From assembly GCF_000733475.1 (NCBI RefSeq), contig NZ_JPFK01000007.1:244501-308500 (forward strand): a stretch of 64,000 bases of DNA, written 5' to 3'. This document shows positions 8,727 to 16,366 of this stretch, piece after piece. Below the pieces are notes generated by a model, which saw only the letters and a program-made list of their open reading frames with translations, was not told the DNA's origin and ran no database searches. Every line of letters begins with the position of its first letter. Position 1 is the first letter of the stretch. Both the position numbers and the translations under genes were made by a program. Source of the DNA: Mangrovimonas yunxiaonensis. Its GTDB lineage: Bacteria > Bacteroidota > Bacteroidia > Flavobacteriales > Flavobacteriaceae.

Positions 8727-9998
8727 TTATCTGAAAATGGTTTGCTTTCTGTCTGGGCCAACCGATACGATTTTAATAGGAATGTCCAATTCTTTCTCAA
8801 GAAAAGCGATATAATCATGAAGTTCCTTTGGAAGTTGTGAGGCATCGCTCATGCCTGTTAGATCGGCTTTCCAACCTTTCATTTCAGCATAGATAGGTGT
8901 TACGTTTTCTTCTTCAATATTGTAAGGCAGATGTGTTACGGTTTCGCCTTTATAGGTGTATGCCGTACAAACTTTTAGGGTATCGAAGCCAGAAAGTACA
9001 TCGGCTTTCATCATCATTAATTGGGTTACACCATTAATTTGGCAGGCGTATTTTAAGGCTACTAAATCTAGCCAGCCACAACGTCTTGGTCTTCCTGTGG
9101 TGGCGCCAAACTCGTTGCCCACCTTTGCCATGGTTTCTCCATCCTTATCAAACAGCTCGGTAGGGAATGGGCCAGAACCTACACGTGTGGTATAGGCTTT
9201 AAAAATTCCGAAAACATCCTTAATTTTATTTGGGGCAACCCCTAAACCGGTGCAAGCTCCTGCAGCAGTCGTGTTCGATGAGGTTACGAAGGGATAGGTG
9301 CCAAAATCGATGTCTAGTAAAGACCCTTGTGCGCCTTCGGCCAAAATGGATTTTCCGTCTTCTTGTGCTTGGAACATGTAGGCTTCGGAGTCTATGAATT
9401 GTAGGGTTTTTAATTTTTCTACACTTTCAAAAAACTCAGCTTCCAGTTCGTCTAAATTATATTGAATGTCTACATTGTAAAAGGCAATCATGGCTTCGTG
9501 CTTGTTTGCTAAAGCGCGGTATTTTTCTTTCCAATCGGCCATTTCTAAGTCGCCCACACGAATACCGTTACGCCCTGTTTTGTCCATATAAGTTGGGCCA
9601 ATGCCTTTAAGGGTCGAGCCAATTTTGGCTTTTCCTTTAGCTGTTTCGCTAGCAGCATCTAGCAGTCTGTGGGTTGGCAGTATAATGTGTGCTTTTCTCG
9701 AGATAAGCAGGTTTTTTTTGTAATTAACATCTTGCTCCTCTAGCTTTTCAAGTTCTTTTTTGAAAATTACAGGATCTATTACAACGCCATTGCCTACTAG
9801 GTTTGTGGCCTCGTCGTGAAATATGCCTGAGGGTATAGTATGAAGGACGTGTTTTTTGTTGTTAAAAACTAGGGTGTGCCCTGCATTAGGCCCACCTTGA
9901 AATCGTGCAATAATATTATATTTAGAGGTAAGAACATCTACAATTTTTCCTTTGCCTTCGTCTCCCCATTGTAATCCAAGTAGTAAGTCTACTGCCAT
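8727..9998 (-). CDS. purA: Adenylosuccinate synthase
   Basis: PurA joins IMP and aspartate using GTP to give adenylosuccinate, the first committed step to AMP. The 423-residue protein opens with the signature GLQWGDEGKGKIVDVL, containing the catalytic Asp and the glycine-rich GTP loop, followed by GPNAGHTL with the catalytic His. It also shows the IGSTLKGIGPTYMDK segment, TTGRPRRCGW (GTP/IMP loop) and the C-terminal VGPDRKQTI. Length is normal for the family. It follows the fur-type gene by 12 bases and ends at a strong terminator. Assignment is secure. Confidence 0.98.
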   Translation of the reverse strand: MAVDLLLGLQWGDEGKGKIVDVLTSKYNIIARFQGGPNAGHTLVFNNKKHVLHTIPSGIFHDEATNLVGNGVVIDPVIFKKELEKLEEQDVNYKKNLLISRKAHIILPTHRLLDAASETAKGKAKIGSTLKGIGPTYMDKTGRNGIRVGDLEMADWKEKYRALANKHEAMIAFYNVDIQYNLDELEAEFFESVEKLKTLQFIDSEAYMFQAQEDGKSILAEGAQGSLLDIDFGTYPFVTSSNTTAAGACTGLGVAPNKIKDVFGIFKAYTTRVGSGPFPTELFDKDGETMAKVGNEFGATTGRPRRCGWLDLVALKYACQINGVTQLMMMKADVLSGFDTLKVCTAYTYKGETVTHLPYNIEEENVTPIYAEMKGWKADLTGMSDASQLPKELHDYIAFLEKELDIPIKIVSVGPDRKQTIFR

Positions 9999-10010
9999 TA
10001 TGTAATTAGG

Positions 10011-10463
10011 TTAATTTGTTTTTTTTCGGTTACCGTAAAAGTAGAGTGAATGGTTTTTTATTTCGATATCAAAAACCTCTTCGATGGTTTTTTTTATGGA
10101 TTGAATTCTGGGGTCACAAAATTCAATAACCTCCCCCGTATCTGTAAGAATCACGTGGTCGTGCTGTTTGTCGAAATACGATTTTTCGTAATGGGCCTGA
10201 TTTTGGCCAAATTGGTGTTTTCTTACCAAGCCACATTCTAGAAGCAGCTCGATGGTGTTGTATAGTGTAGCCCGGCTAACCCTGTATTTTTTGTTTTTCA
10301 TGGTTAGGTACAGCGACTCTATATCGAAGTGCTCTTCGCTATCGTAGATTTCTTGTAAAATCGCATATCGTTCTGGTGTTTTGCGGTGCCCGTTTTCTTC
10401 TAGGTAGGCCGTAAACACATTTTTAACGATTTCTTGGTTTTTTGAATCGGTTTTTACACTCAT
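10011..10463 (-). CDS. Fur-family transcriptional regulator
   Basis: This 150-residue protein has the Fur winged helix ('[14 protein letters not shown]' and recognition helix '[20 protein letters not shown]') and a C-terminal dimerisation domain with the metal-binding HDH at 101-103. Family members sense Fe, Zn, Mn or peroxide. At the place of the usual structural-zinc pair C-x-x-C, before G-x-V-x-E-F, this protein has Leu106 and Thr109; one Cys remains at 116. It therefore lacks the standard Cys4 zinc site. It lies between rsh and purA (26 and 12 bases) and is probably co-transcribed with them. Whether it is Fur, PerR or Zur cannot be decided. Confidence 0.9.
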   Translation of the reverse strand: MSVKTDSKNQEIVKNVFTAYLEENGHRKTPERYAILQEIYDSEEHFDIESLYLTMKNKKYRVSRATLYNTIELLLECGLVRKHQFGQNQAHYEKSYFDKQHDHVILTDTGEVIEFCDPRIQSIKKTIEEVFDIEIKNHSLYFYGNRKKTN

Positions 10464-10489
10464 AATTTCACTGCAAAGTTACACTTTTT

Positions 10490-12703
10490 TTACACTCTTG
10501 ATACTTTATCGATACCATTAATTTTTTTGAGGTTATCCATGAGTTTATTAAGCATGTTACTGTTTTTAACCACCACGTTAATCTTGCCTGTAAAAACGCC
10601 GCCGTCACTTTCAAAGCTGATACTTTTCATGTTAACATGCATGTTGGATGAGATGACTTGTGTAATTTGATTAACCAGCCCCATGTTGTCTATACCCGAC
10701 AGCTTGATTTGCGTGGCAAACTCTTGTTGGGACGAGTCGATCCATTTTGCAGACATGATGCGGTAGGCATAATTAGATTGGAGGCTTACTGCGTTAGGGC
10801 AGTTTTTTTTATGCACTTTAAGCCCGTCGTTAATGGTTAAAAAGCCAAATACAGGATCTCCTGGAATGGGGTTGCAGCAGGAGGCGAGTTTGTAATCTAG
10901 TTTTTGTTCGTCTTTCCCAAAGACCAAGAGGTCGTACTTGTTGGTAATTTCGTCTTTTTCAATCTCTTCTTTGGGAAGGCTAGATTTTCTAACAATCTTG
11001 TTTTTAATGTAGCTAACCAGAGCATTGCTTCGTGAAGAGGCGTAGTCTTTAAGTTTGGTATTGTCTATTTTTCCTATGCCAACACGGTAAAATAGGTCGA
11101 GGCTGGTTTTAAGTTTAAAGTAATTTACCAGCTCGTTTACGGTGCGTTCGTTTAGGGTTATTTTAAGTTGTTTTAGTTTGCGTCTTAAAATTTCCTTGCC
11201 TTCTTCGGCAATTTCCTTCTTTTCGGCTTTTAAGAGCGACTTTATTTTGCTTCTAGCCTTGGCTGTAGTAGCGTATTCCAACCAGTTGGTGTTGGGTTTT
11301 ATGGTTTCGGAGGTGAGTATTTCTATGCGGTCGCCACTTTTTAGAATGTGGCTTAAAGGGACTAGTTTTCCGTTAACCTTGGCGCCTCGTGTTTTCATGC
11401 CTACCTCGGTATGTATGCTAAAGGCAAAATCTAGCGGGGTGGCTCCTTTGGGCAAGGATTTTAAGTCGCCTTTTGGGGTGAACACAAAAATTTCTTTTGA
11501 ATAGAGGTTGAGTTTAAATTGCTCTACAAAATCTACGGCATTCATCTCGGGGTTTTCCAAAGCGTCTTGAAGGCGGGATATCCAGATGTCTAGATTGTCG
11601 TCTTGTTGGGCGCCTTCTTTGTATTTATAATGTGCAGCGTAGCCTTTTTCGGCTATTTCGTTCATGCGTTCGCTTCTAATTTGGACTTCTACCCAGCGAC
11701 TTTTTGGGCCTATTACCGTTATGTGTAAGGCTTCGTAGCCTGTAGATTTTGGCGAGGAGATCCAGTCTCTAAGCCTGGTTGGGTTTGGCCTAAAGTGATC
11801 GGTTACTATGGAGTAGATTTTCCAAGCTAGAAATTTCTCGTTTTCTACATCGCTTTTATAAATGATTCGTATGGCAAACTTGTCGTAAACTTCATCGAAA
11901 CTAACGCCTTGGTTAAGCATTTTTCTTCTTATGGAAAAAATACTTTTTGGACGTCCTTTTATGTCGTAATTCAGTTTTTCTTTGTCTAATGCCGTTTTTA
12001 TGGTGTTGCTAAAGGCTTCTATGTAGGCATCTTGCTCTTCCTTACTGTCTTCCATTTTAGTAAGGATGTCGTTGTATACTTCGGGTTCGGTATATTTTAA
12101 CCCCAGGTCTTCTAGTTCTGTTTTAATGTTGTAAAGGCCTATTCTGTGGGCTAAAGGCGCGTAAATATAGAGCGTTTCTGAGGCGATTTTCACCTGCTTG
12201 TCTGGCCGCATCGAGTCCATGGTTAGCATGTTGTGCAGGCGGTCGGCAATTTTAATGATAATAACCCTAACATCATCGTTTAGGGTAAGCAGCATTTTCC
12301 TGAAATTCTCTGCTTGCAAGGAGATGTCTCCAGACTTGTTTAGAGAGGATATTTTGGTTAGTCCGTCTACAATGCGAGCAACGGTTTCGCCAAATAGTCG
12401 TTCTATATCGGCTAGAGAATAGTCTTCGTTGTCTTCTACCACATCGTGCAGCAAGGCAGCGGCAATAGAGGTAGCGTCCAACCCAATTTCTTGGGCGACA
12501 ATTTTTGCCACGGCAATGGGGTGGAAAATATAGGCTTCTCCAGATTTTCGTCTTTGGTCTTTATGAGCGTCTAGGGCAACATCAAAAGCTTTTCTAATAA
12601 ACTTTTTGTCATCCTTAGAAAGGTTGCGGTAACTTACACGAAGCAATTCGCGATAGGCTTTTGCAATGGCCGTGTTTTCTTTTTCTATATCCAATTCTGT
12701 CAT
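10490..12703 (-). CDS. Bifunctional (p)ppGpp synthetase/hydrolase, RelA/SpoT family
   Basis: This is a 737-residue long RSH protein that makes and degrades the stringent-response alarmone. Domains in order: an HD hydrolase near residues 45-195 (RRKSGEAYIFHP; LLHDVVEDNEDYS with the His86-Asp87 pair), an intact ppGpp synthetase near 245-365 (YEALHITV and VEVQIRS), TGS near 405-465 (FVFTPKGDLKSLPKGATPLD), a zinc-finger/helical region with LASCCNPIPGDP, and a C-terminal ACT domain. Both catalytic halves look complete, so it is bifunctional. It is the first gene of the rsh-fur-purA unit, which links the stringent response to purine synthesis. Confidence 0.96.
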   Translation of the reverse strand: MTELDIEKENTAIAKAYRELLRVSYRNLSKDDKKFIRKAFDVALDAHKDQRRKSGEAYIFHPIAVAKIVAQEIGLDATSIAAALLHDVVEDNEDYSLADIERLFGETVARIVDGLTKISSLNKSGDISLQAENFRKMLLTLNDDVRVIIIKIADRLHNMLTMDSMRPDKQVKIASETLYIYAPLAHRIGLYNIKTELEDLGLKYTEPEVYNDILTKMEDSKEEQDAYIEAFSNTIKTALDKEKLNYDIKGRPKSIFSIRRKMLNQGVSFDEVYDKFAIRIIYKSDVENEKFLAWKIYSIVTDHFRPNPTRLRDWISSPKSTGYEALHITVIGPKSRWVEVQIRSERMNEIAEKGYAAHYKYKEGAQQDDNLDIWISRLQDALENPEMNAVDFVEQFKLNLYSKEIFVFTPKGDLKSLPKGATPLDFAFSIHTEVGMKTRGAKVNGKLVPLSHILKSGDRIEILTSETIKPNTNWLEYATTAKARSKIKSLLKAEKKEIAEEGKEILRRKLKQLKITLNERTVNELVNYFKLKTSLDLFYRVGIGKIDNTKLKDYASSRSNALVSYIKNKIVRKSSLPKEEIEKDEITNKYDLLVFGKDEQKLDYKLASCCNPIPGDPVFGFLTINDGLKVHKKNCPNAVSLQSNYAYRIMSAKWIDSSQQEFATQIKLSGIDNMGLVNQITQVISSNMHVNMKSISFESDGGVFTGKINVVVKNSNMLNKLMDNLKKINGIDKVSRV

Positions 12704-12755
12704 ACAACTAAAATAACATAAAGTATGTTAATGAACAACAGTTGTTTTAAAACAA

Positions 12756-12784
12756 AATAACCAGCGTTTTACGTGCTGGTTATT
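12756..12784 (-). terminator. Terminator of the blaI-blaR1 operon
   Basis: A perfect 10-bp stem (AATAACCAGC / GCTGGTTATT) lies 22 bases beyond the stop codon of the M56 gene. The U-rich trailer on the minus strand is interrupted, so termination may be incomplete. Confidence 0.6.
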
Positions 12785-12806
12785 AAGTGTTAAGGGTTGG
12801 TTTTGG

Positions 12807-14510
12807 TTATTTTGTTGTGATAATGACAACGCCATTTTTGCCTTTGCTACCATATTTTTCTGTGGCTTTTTCTCCTTTTAAAACATTTATAGACTTAATT
12901 TCTGAAGGCGCAATGGCATCGGCCTTGGCTTTTGTGGTTTCTTTGCTGTTAAGGATGTATAGGGCATTTTGTAATTGAGAAAGGGTAACGGCCTGGTTGC
13001 CTCCGGTTTTTGTGATAACCTCGTACGTTTTGCCGTCTTGGTCTGTCCAAACGGTTTTGTCGGTGTCGTTGGTTGTCCAGGTGTTACCTTCACCTTTAAT
13101 CACGATAATCTCTTTTTCGGGGTTGTCGCTGTCTGTGGTTTCGTTTTCAACTATTTTAATGATTTCTACATTTGTGTCGGTGTCTTCATCTACGTTAATT
13201 TCGATAATTTTTTTATCTCCAATAACCGTTTTTACATCATCGTTTGTTTTAATGATGATTTCTTTTTTAATTTTTTTGCCGTCTGCCGGAGCTACTACAA
13301 AAACCTGTTCGTCATTGCTGTCAAATTCGATGTCGACATTATGTTCGTCAATAATTGTTTTGGCGGTATTAATAGATAAATTTTCGTCTTGGCGGTTGTA
13401 CGAAATTTTAATTGGGCTAATGGGTGTGCTGTTGTTAATGCTGTAATTGGCATTGGTGTTGTTGGTGCTTAAATCGATTTTTATAGCTGTGATTTCGCCC
13501 TTTTCGTTGCGTTTAATGTTTTTAAACTTGGCTTTAACGCCTTCTTTTTCTAGTTTGGATTTTAGCTTGTTTAAATCGGCGTCTGAAGATGCTTTGGTAA
13601 TGATGAACAGCACGACCTCTTTGGTGCTTCTGTTTGTGGTTTCAGGTGTTGCTTTTTGGCTTGGTAAATAAACTTCTTTAGTGTTGAAGCTCATTAAGAA
13701 AAGCGCAAGCACCGGAAGGATTAACGCGTACTTTAAGGCATTTAGTTTGTTTGATTTTGATTTGTGTAACATAACGATTCGTTTTTTGATTAATGAATTG
13801 TAAAAATTATTGGCCATAGCCAATTGATGATTGTGAATGCTGGTTTTAACCATGAGCATTTGATAGCTTTTGTTGCAGTTGGCGTGTTGTTGTGCGTGCA
13901 AATCGGCTATAAATTCCAGGTTTTGTCTCACTTCTTTTTTGTACAGCCACATTAAGGGGTTCCACCATAATAGAATGGTAGCGATTTCTGTAACAATAAC
14001 ATCTAAAGAGTGCCATTGCTTGGCATGGGCTTTTTCGTGGTTTAAAATGTGTTCTATTTCGGTTTCGCTAAATTGTTTGGGGTTGTAAACAATCCAATTA
14101 AAAAACGAAAATGGCAAAGTGTCGGTATTTGTGGTAATAAGTTTGTAGCGGCCTTTGTGTTGTGAGGTGTTTTTACGCAGCACCTTAATTAAAGAAAAGG
14201 TTTCTATAATAAGTTTGGTTAAAAAGAAACATACGCCCGACAAATAGCCCCATGTTAAAATGGTAGTTATACTTAGGGATGATGGTGTGGTGGTCTTTTG
14301 TGTGAGATTGGTTGTAGCAAAGCCTTGTAGTGTGTAGTGGGGTTGTTCAATATATATAGGGATAACAAGGTAAGGGAGTGTAAAGGCCAAAAGCATGCCA
14401 GAGAATAAATACCAGCGGTTGCCATTAAAAAAGGTTTCGCGCTGTAACAGTATTTTGTAGCTTAGGTAAAAGACAACAACAATGGCCGATGATTTTAACA
14501 GATACTCCAT
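12807..14510 (-). CDS. BlaR1-type M56 membrane metallopeptidase with C-terminal plug-like domain
   Basis: The 567-residue protein has N-terminal membrane helices (residues 5-20, 35-53, 83-108 and about 255-270) around a cytoplasmic M56 zinc peptidase with HEKAH at 158-162. In known systems this peptidase cleaves BlaI/MecI repressors after an outside signal. Residues 290-500 are periplasmic, rich in Asp/Asn/Thr and beta-like. The last 35 residues (INVLKGEKATEKYG, then GKNGVVIITTK) match the motif that ends a TonB-receptor plug domain. It lacks the penicillin-binding sensor domain of staphylococcal BlaR1, so the signal is not a beta-lactam by that route. Its start overlaps the blaI stop by one base. 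Confidence 0.88.
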   Translation of the reverse strand: MEYLLKSSAIVVVFYLSYKILLQRETFFNGNRWYLFSGMLLAFTLPYLVIPIYIEQPHYTLQGFATTNLTQKTTTPSSLSITTILTWGYLSGVCFFLTKLIIETFSLIKVLRKNTSQHKGRYKLITTNTDTLPFSFFNWIVYNPKQFSETEIEHILNHEKAHAKQWHSLDVIVTEIATILLWWNPLMWLYKKEVRQNLEFIADLHAQQHANCNKSYQMLMVKTSIHNHQLAMANNFYNSLIKKRIVMLHKSKSNKLNALKYALILPVLALFLMSFNTKEVYLPSQKATPETTNRSTKEVVLFIITKASSDADLNKLKSKLEKEGVKAKFKNIKRNEKGEITAIKIDLSTNNTNANYSINNSTPISPIKISYNRQDENLSINTAKTIIDEHNVDIEFDSNDEQVFVVAPADGKKIKKEIIIKTNDDVKTVIGDKKIIEINVDEDTDTNVEIIKIVENETTDSDNPEKEIIVIKGEGNTWTTNDTDKTVWTDQDGKTYEVITKTGGNQAVTLSQLQNALYILNSKETTKAKADAIAPSEIKSINVLKGEKATEKYGSKGKNGVVIITTK

Positions 14511-14875
14511 TACAATTCTTTTTTGTTTTCTATTAAATGAATGATTTCCTTAAGCTCTTCTATGCTTATTTTTTCTTCTTTGGCAAAAAACGAAACAACA
14601 TTTTTGTACGAGTTGTTAAAGTAGTTTTCGATAGCCGTGTTCATAAACTTTTTCTTATAAGCTTCTTTGCTAACAATAGGGTAGTACTGGTGGGTTTTGC
14701 CGTAGGCATTATAAGAGACATACCCTTTGTCTTCTAGGTTTCTAATTATGGTCGACAGGGTGTTGTAGTGTGGCTTATCGTGTGTTATGGCTGCAAGCAC
14801 ATCTTTTACAAAGGCTTTTTCTAGCTGCCATAGTATGTGCATGATCTCTTCTTCTTTGTTTGTTAATTTTTGCAT
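14510..14875 (-). CDS. BlaI/MecI/CopY-family repressor
   Basis: This 121-residue winged-helix repressor starts with the family pattern 'LTNKEEEIMHILWQLEKA' and continues into the recognition helix region 'HYNTLSTIIRNLEDKGYVSY'. Family members bind dyad operators as dimers and are inactivated by cleavage by the partner M56 peptidase, encoded next with a one-base overlap. A TACA-NN-TGTA dyad and a longer palindrome overlap its own promoter, so autorepression is likely. No regulated effector gene adjoins apart from the divergent Ca/Na exchanger, which shares the intergenic region. Confidence 0.93.
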   Translation of the reverse strand: MQKLTNKEEEIMHILWQLEKAFVKDVLAAITHDKPHYNTLSTIIRNLEDKGYVSYNAYGKTHQYYPIVSKEAYKKKFMNTAIENYFNNSYKNVVSFFAKEEKISIEELKEIIHLIENKKEL

Positions 14876-14897
14876 GTGCTGTTTTTCTAACTGAAAA

Positions 14898-14928
14898 CAA
14901 ACGTATAACTATTTTTGTAGTTATACAA
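14898..14928 (-). promoter_or_regulatory. Promoter of blaI
   Basis: On the minus strand a TTG (-33) is followed after 20 bases by TACGTTTG, an exact TAnnTTTG -7 box, about 23 bases from the blaI start. The core promoter overlaps the palindrome at 14903-14926. Confidence 0.7.
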
Positions 14929-14933
14929 CTGTA
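14903..14933. promoter_or_regulatory. Probable BlaI operators
   Basis: Two overlapping dyads are present: a perfect 9-bp palindrome GTATAACTA...TAGTTATAC (14903-14926) and TACAACTGTA (14924-14933), which fits the TACA-NN-TGTA core of known BlaI/MecI operators. They cover the -7 to -33 region of blaI, the expected place for an autorepressor. They could also affect the divergent exchanger gene. Confidence 0.6.
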
Positions 14934-15041
14934 TTAATAGTTATTTAACGAAAATTTTAGTTTTTATGTTAAACCAAAACTAAATATTATCTTCGCCGAT
15001 TGAAAATGTAATGGCCCTTTTTGGGTGTTTAAAATTAAGTT

Positions 15042-15992
15042 ATGAGTGTTGTTTGGGTCTTGTTAGGATTGCTGCTTTTGGTTGTAGGAGGGGAGTTTTT
15101 GGTGCGTTCATCGGTGGCGTTATCGTTTAAGCTTAAGCTTTCTAAATTGGTTATTGGTATGACGGTGGTTTCTTTTGCAACCTCCGCGCCAGAGCTATTG
15201 GTGAGTTTGCAAGCGGCGCTGGATGGGTCTTCCGATATTTCATTAGGAAACGTTATAGGGTCTAACATTGCAAACATTGGTTTGGTTTTAGGGGTTACCG
15301 CAATCATTTCACCTTTGGTGGTCGACAGGGACTTTTATAGACTAAACTGGCCCATGATGATGATTTTATCGTTGTTGCTTTATGTGTTTTTAAGGCATGA
15401 TGGCCTTTTGAGTCAGCTTGAAGGAGTGTTTTTTATGTTGGCGTTGTTTGTGTTTTTAGTGGTGTTAATTAGAGACTCGAGAAAGAGCGCAGCGGTTAAT
15501 TTAGAAGAGGTTGATGATACCCTGCAACAAACCTCTAATTTTAAAATACTCATTTGGCTTTTAATTGGAGCGGCTTCCTTGTATTATGGAAGCGAGTGGT
15601 TGGTAAATGGTGCAAAAGACTTGGCGCAATCGCTAGGGGTAAGCGAATATGCGATTTCGGTAACGGTAATCGCTATAGGAACTAGTGTGCCAGAACTGGC
15701 AGCCTCGGTAATAGCAGCCTTAAAAAAAGAGAAGGCCATTTCGTTGGGAAATTTAATAGGGTCTAATATTTTTAATATTGCTTCGGTTTTGGGGGTAACG
15801 GCCATTATTAAGCCTATTCAGGTTAATCCCAATACCCCAGAAATTTTGTCGACCAATATTTTTTGGATGATTGGCTTTGCGGCTGTCTTAATTCCAATGG
15901 TTTTTATTCCTAAACGGTTTGAAATAGGGCGCTTAAAAGGGTTTTTACTTTTTGGGGCTTATCTGGTGTTTATCCTAATTTCGGTGTTGTAG
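15042..15992 (+). CDS. Calcium/sodium antiporter, YrbG/CaCA family
   Basis: This 316-residue inner-membrane exchanger has about ten hydrophobic helices arranged as two inverted halves. Each half carries an alpha-repeat signature: GNVIGSNIANIGLVLG and GNLIGSNIFNIASVLG. Matching acidic motifs are ATSAPELLVS and GTSVPELAAS. These are the ion-binding repeats of the YrbG/NCX-like K-independent Na/Ca exchangers. It is divergent from blaI and stands alone, with glnN 374 bases downstream. The family is certain; the transported ion is inferred from the family. Confidence 0.92.
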   Translation: MSVVWVLLGLLLLVVGGEFLVRSSVALSFKLKLSKLVIGMTVVSFATSAPELLVSLQAALDGSSDISLGNVIGSNIANIGLVLGVTAIISPLVVDRDFYRLNWPMMMILSLLLYVFLRHDGLLSQLEGVFFMLALFVFLVVLIRDSRKSAAVNLEEVDDTLQQTSNFKILIWLLIGAASLYYGSEWLVNGAKDLAQSLGVSEYAISVTVIAIGTSVPELAASVIAALKKEKAISLGNLIGSNIFNIASVLGVTAIIKPIQVNPNTPEILSTNIFWMIGFAAVLIPMVFIPKRFEIGRLKGFLLFGAYLVFILISVL

Positions 15993-16366
15993 CCTAAACT
16001 TGCTGAACAAGATTGTTTGCGTGGCGCGGCATCTTAAATCCGTTTTTTTACTTCTAAATCTTTAAGTCCTTGTAATGGTTGTGTCTGTTAATAAGGTATT
16101 GGTTGACGCATTTATTTTTTGTTTGGCGCTATTTTGTAGGGCGATGAACACAATTTTAATTGAGTCTATTCAGATTTGTTTTTGATCAGGGTATTTTTTT
16201 AGGGGTGTGTTTGAGGTTTTTGTTCCTTTTCATTGAATCAGCCCTTGTTTTTTAGGGGTATTTTTGTTTTTAGTTGATTTTTTTAATAAAAAAATGTTTT
16301 TTTTTCTTTAATGCTAGTGTTTTGATGCTTAAGTTTGTGCCGTAATTAATTAAAATAAAAATAATT
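15993..16366. other. 374-base non-coding stretch before glnN
   Basis: No credible gene is seen. The sequence becomes very T-rich towards glnN. A TAAGTTTG at 16330-16337 matches the -7 consensus TAnnTTTG and would give a short leader of about 20-25 bases. No recognised nitrogen-regulator site or riboswitch is visible. Confidence 0.4.

Noticed and set aside
12975-13446. Overlapping plus-strand open frames of 134 and 149 codons, the second with a hydrophobic translation
   Set aside because: They are antisense to the Asp/Asn/Thr-rich periplasmic part of the M56 peptidase gene; the Val/Phe-rich translation is an artefact of reading that strand.
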